A stretch of DNA of 9,397 bases from Erysipelotrichaceae bacterium. Lineage in GTDB: Bacteria > Bacillota_I > Bacilli_A > Erysipelotrichales > Erysipelotrichaceae. Numbering within the stretch: position 1 is the first letter of the stretch; each line of letters starts with the position of its first letter. The notes beneath the pieces are model-generated. The model made no database searches. It had not been told where the DNA came from and worked only from the letters and a program-made list of their open reading frames with translations. Where the stretch lies: positions 60,220 through 69,616 of the forward strand of contig DOUE01000005.1 of assembly GCA_003520745.1 (NCBI GenBank), given 5' to 3'. Shown here piece after piece: positions 1 to 5,225 of the stretch. The position numbers and the translations under genes are program-made.

Positions 1-275
1 ATGTTTTTAACATAGTCGGCGTGGCCCGGGCAGTCTACGTGAGCGTAGTGGCGGGATTTCGTTTGGTATTCGACGTGTGCGGTGTTAATGGTAATACCGC
101 GGGCTTTTTCTTCCGGAGCGCCGTCGATCTGATCGTACTTCATTTCTTTGGCCATGCCGGATTTTGCCAAATAGCGGGTGATCGCCGCAGTGAGCGTCGT
201 TTTGCCGTGGTCAACGTGACCGATGGTTCCGATATTTACGTGCGGTTTGGATCTGTCAAATTTCTCTTTTCCCAT
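1..275 (-). CDS. tuf: Elongation factor Tu, N-terminal part (cut by window edge)
   Basis: EF-Tu is the GTPase that delivers aminoacyl-tRNA to the ribosomal A site in the cytoplasm. The first 91 codons are present, and the gene runs off the left edge. The G domain is recognisable: the P-loop motif GHVDHGKT lies at about residues 19-26, the switch I segment ARGITINTAHVEY at about 58-70, and the G3 motif DCPGH near 81-85. The start ATG at 275-273 follows an AGGAGG SD (286-291) with 10 nt spacing, and the protein starts MGKEKFDRSKPHVN as EF-Tu does. It lies 74 nt downstream of fusA in the classical str order. It has its own promoter in that gap, so it is probably transcribed both from the operon and alone. 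Identification is certain; only the C-terminal three quarters is unseen. Confidence 0.98.
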   Translation of the reverse strand, partial: MGKEKFDRSKPHVNIGTIGHVDHGKTTLTAAITRYLAKSGMAKEMKYDQIDGAPEEKARGITINTAHVEYQTKSRHYAHVDCPGHADYVKN

Positions 276-316
276 TGATATTGTTCCTCCTGGTACAGTT
301 TAGTGAATGCACTTCT

Positions 317-345
317 ATTTTATTCTAAACCCCGTTCAATGGCAA
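317..345 (-). promoter_or_regulatory. Predicted sigma70-type promoter for tuf
   Basis: On the minus strand TTGCCA (345-340, five of six matches to TTGACA) is followed after exactly 17 nt by TAAAAT (322-317, five of six to TATAAT). Transcription would start near 310 and give a leader of about 35 nt ending in the tuf AGGAGG site. The -35 element lies just downstream of the fusA stop codon. A dedicated tuf promoter fits the known need for several-fold more EF-Tu than EF-G, but activity is inferred from the motif only. Confidence 0.65.
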
Positions 346-354
346 GGGTTTAGT
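326..354 (-). repeat. Inverted repeat over the fusA stop codon and tuf promoter
   Basis: The minus strand reads CTAAACCC, a 13-nt loop, then GGGTTTAG: a perfect 8-bp inverted repeat whose left arm includes the fusA stop codon TAA (352-350). It is followed by AATAAAATAG rather than a T-run, so it is not a good intrinsic terminator. The whole loop and right arm lie inside the predicted tuf promoter. It could stabilise the 3' end of a processed fusA message or slow readthrough; either role is inference. Confidence 0.5.
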
Positions 355-2428
355 TGGCTCCAGTGTTCTTTTTGACAATCTTTTCGGCGATGCTCTTGGG
401 CACTTCCACATATTGCCAGAACTGCATGGAGTAACTGCCGCGTCCTTGGGTGAAAGAGCGCAGGTCGGTCGCATAGCCGAACATCTCCGATAGCGGGACG
501 TGGGCTTTGACGATGATCGCGTTTCCTCTTTCTTCCTGATCCTTGATGGTGCCGCGACGGCTGGATACGTCACCCATGACCGAACCTAAGTATTCATTGG
601 GAGCCGTGACTTCGACTTCCATGATCGGTTCGAGGATGACCGGCTTACATTTCTTGGCGGCTTCTTTGAACGCCAGGGATGCGGCGACTTTAAACGCCAT
701 TTCCGAGGAGTCGACGTCGTGGTAGGAACCATCGAACAGCGTCGCCTTGATGTCGATGACCGGATAACCGGCGATCAACCCGCCGCTCAGGGAGGACATC
801 AGCCCTTCCATCGTCGGCTTTACGAATTCTTTGGGAACCGTGCCGCCGACCAAGCCGTCGACGAACGTGAAACCCTTGCCTTCTTCGTTCGGTTCGAACT
901 TGACCCAGACGTGGCCGTATTGACCGCGTCCGCCGGATTGACGTACGAACTTACCTTCGCAATCGGCCGCTTGACGGATCGTTTCGCGGTAGGCGACTTG
1001 CGGGGCGCCGACATTGGCTTCGACCTTGAATTCGCGACGCATGCGATCCACGATGATGTCGAGGTGGAGTTCACCCATCCCGGCGATGATCGTCTGGTTC
1101 GTTTCCGGATCGGTGAAGGTACGGAACGTCGGATCTTCTTCGGCCAACTTCGAGAGCGCCAAGCCCATACGGTCTTGGTCGCCTTTGGATTTCGGCTCGA
1201 TCGCGATGTTGATGACCGGTTCCGGGAAGTTCATGGCTTCCAGGATGATCGGATGTTTCTCGTCGCAGAGCGTATCTCCGGTCGTCGTATCCTTCAGACC
1301 GACCGCCGCCGCGATGTCGCCCGAATAGACTTCGGTGATTTCTTCACGGTGGTTGGCATGCATCTGAAGCATACGGCTGAAACGTTCACGTTTGTCTTTG
1401 GTCGCATTGAGTACGTACGAACCGCTCTTGCACTGTCCGGAGTAAACACGGAAGTAGGTGAGACGGCCGACAAACGGGTCGGTCATGATTTTGAAGGCTA
1501 AAGCGGAGAACGGGGCTTCATCGGTCGAAGGGCGTTCTTCTTCCGTGCCGTCTTCCAAATGTCCTTTGATATGCGGGACATCCAAGGGGGAAGGCAGGTA
1601 GTCGACGACCGCATCCAACATCGCGGTGACACCTTTGTTCTTATAGGCTGCGCCGCAGAGGACCGGATAGAAATCCCCGGTACATACCGCGGTGCGGATG
1701 GCTTTTTTCAGTTGTTCAACGGTCGGGTCTTCTCCTTCCAGAACGCACATCATGATCTCTTCGTCGAAGTCGGCGACCATCTCAATCAGTTTCATTCTGT
1801 ATTCTTCGACGCTTTCCTTGTATTCCGCAGGGATTTCGGTGAACGTATCGTCGACCGTCTTATCGCCTGAGAAGATACGGGCTGTACGATCGACCAAGTC
1901 GATCAAGCCGTCGAAGTAGTTTTCAACCCCGATCGGGAGTTGTAACGGCGTCGCTTTCGCCCCTAAGCGGGACTGCATCGAACGGAAGGACATGTAGAAG
2001 TCGGCTCCGGTCGCATCCATCTTGTTGACGAATACGATACGCGGAACGCCGTAGCGCGTCGCTTGACGCCATACGGTTTCGGTCTGCGGTTCGACGCCTG
2101 ACTTCGCGTCCAACACGGTGACCGCGCCGTCAAGTACACGGAGGGAACGTTCGACTTCTACGGTGAAGTCGACGTGACCCGGAGTATCGATGATATTGAT
2201 CCGGTTGCCTTTCCACTGTGCAGTGGTCGCCGCCGAAGTAATGGTAATCCCGCGTTCTTGTTCCTGAGCCATCCAGTCCATGGTCGCAGCACCGTCGTGG
2301 ACTTCACCGATTTTGTGGGTCTTTCCGGTGTAGAAGAGAATGCGTTCAGTTGTCGTCGTTTTGCCGGCGTCAATGTGCGCCATAATCCCGATATTGCGAG
2401 TGTTCGCAAGTGAATATTCACGTGCCAT
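350..2428 (-). CDS. fusA: Elongation factor G
   Basis: EF-G is the ribosomal translocase: GTP hydrolysis drives movement of tRNAs and mRNA after peptide transfer, and it also acts with ribosome recycling factor. The 692 residues match the usual length in Bacilli. Visible GTPase motifs are AHIDAGKT (17-24, P-loop), RGITI (59-63, switch I), DTPGH (81-85, with catalytic His85), NKMD (135-138) and the G5 region CGAAYKNKG from Cys258. Domain IV carries the tip sequence SYHDVDSSEMAF with His570, matching E. coli His583. The start ATG 2428-2426 follows an AAAGGAG SD with 9 nt between AGGAG and the ATG. The gene is 27 nt downstream of rpsG and clearly co-transcribed with it. The N-terminal Ala-Arg-Glu-Tyr-Ser-Leu run and the C-terminus are complete. 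No frameshift or missing motif is seen. Confidence 0.98.
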   Translation of the reverse strand: MAREYSLANTRNIGIMAHIDAGKTTTTERILFYTGKTHKIGEVHDGAATMDWMAQEQERGITITSAATTAQWKGNRINIIDTPGHVDFTVEVERSLRVLDGAVTVLDAKSGVEPQTETVWRQATRYGVPRIVFVNKMDATGADFYMSFRSMQSRLGAKATPLQLPIGVENYFDGLIDLVDRTARIFSGDKTVDDTFTEIPAEYKESVEEYRMKLIEMVADFDEEIMMCVLEGEDPTVEQLKKAIRTAVCTGDFYPVLCGAAYKNKGVTAMLDAVVDYLPSPLDVPHIKGHLEDGTEEERPSTDEAPFSALAFKIMTDPFVGRLTYFRVYSGQCKSGSYVLNATKDKRERFSRMLQMHANHREEITEVYSGDIAAAVGLKDTTTGDTLCDEKHPIILEAMNFPEPVINIAIEPKSKGDQDRMGLALSKLAEEDPTFRTFTDPETNQTIIAGMGELHLDIIVDRMRREFKVEANVGAPQVAYRETIRQAADCEGKFVRQSGGRGQYGHVWVKFEPNEEGKGFTFVDGLVGGTVPKEFVKPTMEGLMSSLSGGLIAGYPVIDIKATLFDGSYHDVDSSEMAFKVAASLAFKEAAKKCKPVILEPIMEVEVTAPNEYLGSVMGDVSSRRGTIKDQEERGNAIIVKAHVPLSEMFGYATDLRSFTQGRGSYSMQFWQYVEVPKSIAEKIVKKNTGAN

Positions 2429-2455
2429 TTTTGGATTCTCCTTTCAACCTCACGA

Positions 2456-2926
2456 TTACCAGCGGTAATGAGCGAAGGCTTTGTTGGCTTCAGCCATTTT
2501 GTGCAGATCGTCGCGTTTCTTGACGGAAGCTCCGACATTGTTGGCTGCATCCATGATTTCATTGGCTAAACGTTGTTCCATCGTCTTCTCGTTACGCAGA
2601 CGCGCATAGTTGACGATATAACGTAAACCTAAGGTCAAACGACGTTCGGCCGAAACTTCGACCGGTACTTGGTAGTTTGAACCGCCGACACGACGTGCCT
2701 TCAATTCAAGCATCGGCATGACGTTTCCGAGCGCCTGTTCGAAGACTTCCATCGGCTGACGTCCGGTTTTCGCTTCGATCATGTCGAACGCGTTATACAA
2801 TATGGTTTGTGCGACGCCGCGTTTGCCGTCGATCATAATGCGGTTGATTAGTTTGGTAACAAGTTTGGAGTTGTAGATCGGATCGATCAATACATCCCGC
2901 TTGGCTATAAACCCTTTTCTAGGCAT
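2456..2926 (-). CDS. rpsG: 30S ribosomal protein S7
   Basis: S7 nucleates assembly of the 30S head by binding the 3' major domain of 16S rRNA and contacts E-site tRNA. The 156-residue length equals the common Bacillota form. The sequence begins MPRKGFIAKRDVLIDPIYN and contains the family signatures KLINRIMIDGKRGVAQ and the segment with VGGSNYQVPVEV, followed by a basic C-terminal half ending in AHYRW. The start ATG (2926-2924) has an AAAGGAG SD (2935-2941) 8 nt upstream. The block CACGAAAGGAGAA here is identical to the one before rpsL. The gene sits 27 nt after rpsL and 27 nt before fusA, so the three are one transcription unit. In E. coli S7 represses its own operon at the S12-S7 junction. 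The gap here is much shorter than the E. coli one, so that control site is probably not conserved in this form. Confidence 0.98.
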   Translation of the reverse strand: MPRKGFIAKRDVLIDPIYNSKLVTKLINRIMIDGKRGVAQTILYNAFDMIEAKTGRQPMEVFEQALGNVMPMLELKARRVGGSNYQVPVEVSAERRLTLGLRYIVNYARLRNEKTMEQRLANEIMDAANNVGASVKKRDDLHKMAEANKAFAHYRW

Positions 2927-2953
2927 GATTCATTCTCCTTTCGTGAGTGAGTG

Positions 2954-3376
2954 CTATTTAGCTGTTTTCTTCGGGCGTTTTGCACCGTAGAGCGAACGGC
3001 TTTGTCTGCGTGCGCTGACACCGGCGCAGTCCAATGTTCCACGGATGATGTGGTAACGGACCCCAGGCAAGTCTTTGACACGACCGCCGCGGATGAGCAC
3101 GACGCTGTGTTCTTGCAAGTTGTGTCCGATTCCCGGGATGTACGCGGTAACTTCCATTCCGTTGCTTAAACGGACACGGGCGTACTTACGAAGCGCGGAG
3201 TTCGGCTTCTTGGGGGTCATCGTTCCGACGCGGGTGCAGACACCTCTCTTTTGAGGGGAAGAAATGTCGGTAGGGCGGCGTTGCAGTGTATTGAGTCCCT
3301 TGTTCAAAGCAGGGGATTTCGATTTGTACACCTTGTTTGTGCGGCCTTGGCTGACCAATTGGTTGATTGTTGGCAT
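2954..3376 (-). CDS. rpsL: 30S ribosomal protein S12
   Basis: S12 lines the 30S decoding centre and affects accuracy of tRNA selection. The 140-residue protein begins MPTINQLVSQGRTNK and has the Bacilli-type longer N-terminal segment before PQKRGVCTRV. The decoding loop TPKKPNSALRK includes Lys56 and the second loop GGRVKDLPGVRYH includes Lys101 and Asp102. Both lysines, the classical streptomycin-resistance positions in Bacillus numbering, are wild type. Asp102 is the position that carries methylthiolation in many bacteria. The frame is open upstream to 3511, but the ATG at 3376-3374 is chosen because an AAAGGAG SD lies 8 nt before it and it gives the canonical S12 start. The longer frame runs back through the promoter. 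It is the first gene of the str operon, led by a strong promoter and a structured leader. The stop is TAG. Confidence 0.98.
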   Translation of the reverse strand: MPTINQLVSQGRTNKVYKSKSPALNKGLNTLQRRPTDISSPQKRGVCTRVGTMTPKKPNSALRKYARVRLSNGMEVTAYIPGIGHNLQEHSVVLIRGGRVKDLPGVRYHIIRGTLDCAGVSARRQSRSLYGAKRPKKTAK

Positions 3377-3384
3377 AGTTGGTT

Positions 3385-3391
3385 CTCCTTT
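3385..3391 (-). promoter_or_regulatory. Shine-Dalgarno site fixing the rpsL start
   Basis: AAAGGAG on the minus strand lies 8 nt before the ATG at 3376. It decides the start against in-frame upstream ATG codons that would add up to 45 residues not found in S12 proteins. The surrounding CACGAAAGGAGAA block recurs exactly before rpsG. Confidence 0.85.
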
Positions 3392-3401
3392 CGTGTTTTC
3401 T

Positions 3402-3456
3402 GCACACATTTCCGGGTGTGCCATTCCGAGGCGTAATATATAGTCTCCTCGCGGAA
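3402..3456 (-). promoter_or_regulatory. Structured 5' leader of the str operon (two predicted hairpins)
   Basis: The predicted str transcript starts near 3476, leaving about 100 nt before the rpsL ATG. Two adjacent stems can form. The upstream one pairs TTCC-GC-GAGG (3456-3447) with CCTCGGAA (3431-3424), giving eight base pairs with a 2-nt bulge and a 15-nt loop. The downstream one pairs GCACAC (3421-3416) with GTGTGC (3407-3402) around an 8-nt loop. They are only 2 nt apart, and the second ends 10 nt before the SD. No T-run follows either, so neither is an attenuator terminator. Binding by S12, S7 or another ribosomal protein is a possible role but is only inference. Confidence 0.45.
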
Positions 3457-3482
3457 ACCGTACTACTCCCATAAGCGTATTC

Positions 3483-3511
3483 ATTTTATAAGGAATCGAG
3501 CCCTTTGTCAA
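3483..3511 (-). promoter_or_regulatory. Predicted sigma70-type promoter of the str operon
   Basis: The minus strand shows a perfect TTGACA (3511-3506), a 17-nt spacer and TAAAAT (3488-3483), five of six matches to TATAAT. An A/T-rich stretch lies directly upstream of the -35 box and could act as an UP element. It would start transcription near 3476, reading rpsL, rpsG, fusA and tuf. It is the best promoter match in the window, which suits a highly expressed ribosomal operon. Confidence 0.85.
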
Positions 3512-3577
3512 GTGTTGATTTTAGATTCATCGGCGACCTGTCACGCTTTATAGTTTACCATATCTTCCAGGTTTTCT

Positions 3578-3606
3578 TTGGTTTTTGCGTTTCATTACTG
3601 TATAAT
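3578..3606 (+). promoter_or_regulatory. Predicted promoter of the nagZ-like gene
   Basis: A perfect TATAAT (3601-3606) lies 17 nt after TTGGTT (3578-3583), a weak -35 match of three in six. The expected transcription start near 3613 is only about 14 nt before the ATG, almost touching the SD at 3614-3618. The leader would therefore be extremely short. It diverges from the str promoter, with about 66 bp between the two -35 boxes. Confidence 0.55.
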
Positions 3607-3613
3607 TTTTGTT

Positions 3614-3618
3614 AAGGA
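3614..3618 (+). promoter_or_regulatory. Shine-Dalgarno site fixing the nagZ-like start
   Basis: AAGGA lies 8 nt before the ATG at 3627. The frame also has a TTG at 3609, but that codon is between the -10 box and this SD and has no SD of its own. The ATG also gives a typical lipoprotein signal start, MRKTMILIV. Confidence 0.75.
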
Positions 3619-3626
3619 AGACAACC

Positions 3627-4856
3627 ATGCGAAAAACGATGATCTTAATAGTATTGAGTGCGGTGTTGATGGGCGGTTGCGTAAGCGACCGTACTTTCGA
3701 CCGTTCGATCCCGGCGATCAAGGATACCCTTCTTCCCTTCCCAAGTAAGGAAACCATCGATCTTGCCCCGAGCGATCCTGTCGAGAAGTTGCTGGCGTCG
3801 ATGACGTTGGAAGAAAAAGTCGGTCAATTGGTGATCGCGGGGTTTTACGGGACGTCGGTCGACGAGGTGACGGAAGACTTGATTACCGAGGCGAAGCTCG
3901 GCGGGTTGATTTTTTTCGGACGCAATGTCGAGTCGACGTCGCAGTTGGTCGGCTTGTTGAACACGTTCAAGCGGATTGAAAGCAAGATCCCGTTGTTTTT
4001 ATCGATCGATGAGGAAGGCGGGTCGGTGAGCCGCTTACCTTCGGACATCGCGAACCTTCCGGGCGCTCGGACGATCATGAAAAAGAACGTGTTGAATCTT
4101 ACCTACGAAGAAGGCAGGGCGATCGGCTATGCCTTGGATGAATATGGATTCAACATGAACTTCGCCCCGGTGTTGGATGTGGATAACGGGAAGTCCAATT
4201 CGGTCATCGGTTCGCGGTCGTTTTCGACGGATCCGATGGTCGTCGCCGAACTCGGGGTCCTGATGGCGCGCGGGATGGAGGAACACGGGGTCATCCCGGT
4301 GGTTAAACATTTCCCGGGACATGGCGATACGGCGGTGGATTCGCATGCCGGCACCCCGATCGTCAAGCATCCGATGGATCGGTTGAACAACGTCGAGCTT
4401 TATCCTTTCGCCTATGCGATCGAGCGCGACATCCCGGCCATCATGGTCGGACACATCATCCTAAGCAAGGTCGATGCGAAGGTGCCTTCGACCCTGTCCT
4501 ATGCCGTCATGACGGGATTGTTGAGGAATCAAATGAAATTCGAAGGGGTGGTCGTCACCGATGACTTGGGGATGGGGGCGATTTCCGCCGACCATACGCA
4601 AGCGGAAGCGGCTGTGTTGTCCATCAAGGCCGGGGCGGACATCGTCATGATCAGTCATGGGCGGAGGGATCCGTTCAAAGCCGTGGCGGCGCTGAAGAAA
4701 GCGGTGTTGGACGGGGTCATCCCGATGGCGATGCTGGATCAGAAAGTACGTCGGATCTTACGATTGAAACTGCGCTTCAAGATCGATCAGACACCCCACG
4801 ATCAAGTGGATGTGGGGAAGATCAATGAATGGTTCAATGAACTGAGAAAGAAATAA
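3627..4856 (+). CDS. nagZ: Lipoprotein beta-N-acetylhexosaminidase, glycoside hydrolase family 3
   Basis: NagZ-type enzymes of glycoside hydrolase family 3 remove N-acetylglucosamine from muropeptides or cell-wall fragments during peptidoglycan turnover. The 409 residues begin with a lipoprotein signal (MRKTMILIVLSAVLMGGC). Cys18 is the likely lipidated residue, although the lipobox is imperfect with Met at -3. The protein is therefore expected outside the cytoplasmic membrane. Family motifs are IDEEGG (127-132) with Asp128 and Arg136 in the substrate pocket, SRSF with Arg197, KHFPGHGDT (227-235), the Asp238-Ser-His240 acid/base dyad of NagZ enzymes, and VTDDLGM with nucleophile Asp312. The residue after EEGG is Ser where Arg is common. 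The length fits a single TIM-barrel domain, lacking the C-terminal domain of the 642-residue Bacillus subtilis lipoprotein. It is the only plus-strand gene, with its own promoter and terminator. The exact substrate is inferred. Confidence 0.9.
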   Translation: MRKTMILIVLSAVLMGGCVSDRTFDRSIPAIKDTLLPFPSKETIDLAPSDPVEKLLASMTLEEKVGQLVIAGFYGTSVDEVTEDLITEAKLGGLIFFGRNVESTSQLVGLLNTFKRIESKIPLFLSIDEEGGSVSRLPSDIANLPGARTIMKKNVLNLTYEEGRAIGYALDEYGFNMNFAPVLDVDNGKSNSVIGSRSFSTDPMVVAELGVLMARGMEEHGVIPVVKHFPGHGDTAVDSHAGTPIVKHPMDRLNNVELYPFAYAIERDIPAIMVGHIILSKVDAKVPSTLSYAVMTGLLRNQMKFEGVVVTDDLGMGAISADHTQAEAAVLSIKAGADIVMISHGRRDPFKAVAALKKAVLDGVIPMAMLDQKVRRILRLKLRFKIDQTPHDQVDVGKINEWFNELRKK

Positions 4857-4884
4857 CCGCCGGGGAAATCCCGACGGTTTTTTT
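4857..4884 (+). terminator. Intrinsic terminator after nagZ, possibly bidirectional
   Basis: The arm CCGCCGGG (4857-4864) pairs with CCCGACGG (4870-4877) with one mismatch around a 5-nt loop, followed by seven Ts (4878-4884). It starts immediately after the nagZ stop codon. On the minus strand the same hairpin is followed by TTATTTCTTTCTC, a moderately U-rich tail, so it may also end the convergent small-protein transcript. The forward direction is the stronger one. Confidence 0.85.
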
Positions 4885-4888
4885 GAGG

Positions 4889-5158
4889 CTAGTTTTTCTT
4901 CTCCTTCACAAACACAAGCAAGACGATGGTCACGATCGTCAAGAGCGACGATACGATGAGATAGGGCATGATCATCGGGGGGATGTTCTCGACAAGGACA
5001 TTGTTACCGAGGGTGATGATCCCGCCCAGCAGATACACACCCCGGCTTGTCCCTTCGCTTGAAGCGCGGGCGATCCGTAGGATGTCCGTGGATTGCAACA
5101 TGATCAAGAATGAAACGACAAGGACGATCATCGCGATGAAACGGCTTGATTTATTCAT
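4889..5158 (-). CDS. Small two-helix membrane protein of unknown function
   Basis: I do not recognise this 89-residue protein. It has two clear hydrophobic helices, at about residues 7-22 and 62-84, joined by a roughly 40-residue polar and glycine-containing stretch. Lys and Arg sit near the N-terminus and the tail is KEKKN. By the positive-inside rule both termini would be cytoplasmic and the loop outside. A milder hydrophobic patch (41-50) could lie at the membrane surface. It has a GGAGG SD (5166-5170) with 7 nt spacing to ATG 5158-5156 and a TAG stop, so it is probably a real gene rather than a shadow. It lies 67 nt after rpoC, beyond the rpoC terminator, and converges on nagZ. It does not look like the RNA polymerase delta or epsilon subunits. 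A link to nagZ or to RNA polymerase is not shown by the sequence. Confidence 0.75.
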   Translation of the reverse strand: MNKSSRFIAMIVLVVSFLIMLQSTDILRIARASSEGTSRGVYLLGGIITLGNNVLVENIPPMIMPYLIVSSLLTIVTIVLLVFVKEKKN

Positions 5159-5176
5159 GGAAATTCCTCCAAGGTA

Positions 5177-5204
5177 AGCATACCAAAGATTGAAAAAAAG
5201 ACAA
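5177..5204 (-). promoter_or_regulatory. Weak candidate promoter for the small membrane protein
   Basis: After the rpoC terminator the minus strand reads TTGTCT (5204-5199, four of six), a 16-nt spacer and TATGCT (5182-5177, four of six), with TG one base before it as in extended -10 promoters. The -35 box would lie in the 3' arm and T-run of the terminator. The alternative is expression by readthrough from rpoC. Tentative. Confidence 0.3.
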
Positions 5205-5220
5205 CCGTTTCCGGTTGTCT
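5193..5220 (-). terminator. Intrinsic terminator of the rpoBC operon
   Basis: On the minus strand AGACAACCG pairs perfectly with CGGTTGTCT around a GAAA tetraloop, followed by a T-run (5199-5193). The hairpin begins 5 nt after the rpoC stop codon. It is a textbook rho-independent terminator and separates rpoBC from the small gene downstream. Confidence 0.95.
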
Positions 5221-5225
5221 CGTGT

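Noticed and set aside
326..354. The hairpin after fusA as an intrinsic terminator
   Set aside because: It has a good stem but is followed by AATAAAATAG, not a T-run. tuf follows at once in the usual operon order.
719..1501. A 260-codon open frame on the plus strand inside fusA
   Set aside because: It is antisense to intact EF-G, with the same Phe/Asp/Arg-rich shadow composition. It is a product of the coding strand's codon use.
3377..3511. An N-terminal extension of S12 by up to 45 residues
   Set aside because: The frame is open, but it runs through the -35 and -10 boxes. S12 proteins begin at MPTINQL, and the strong SD at 3385-3391 serves the ATG at 3376.
3548..3757. A 69-codon minus-strand frame overlapping the nagZ start
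   Set aside because: It has no convincing SD. It overlaps both the nagZ promoter and the nagZ coding start, and its basic composition resembles no family I know.
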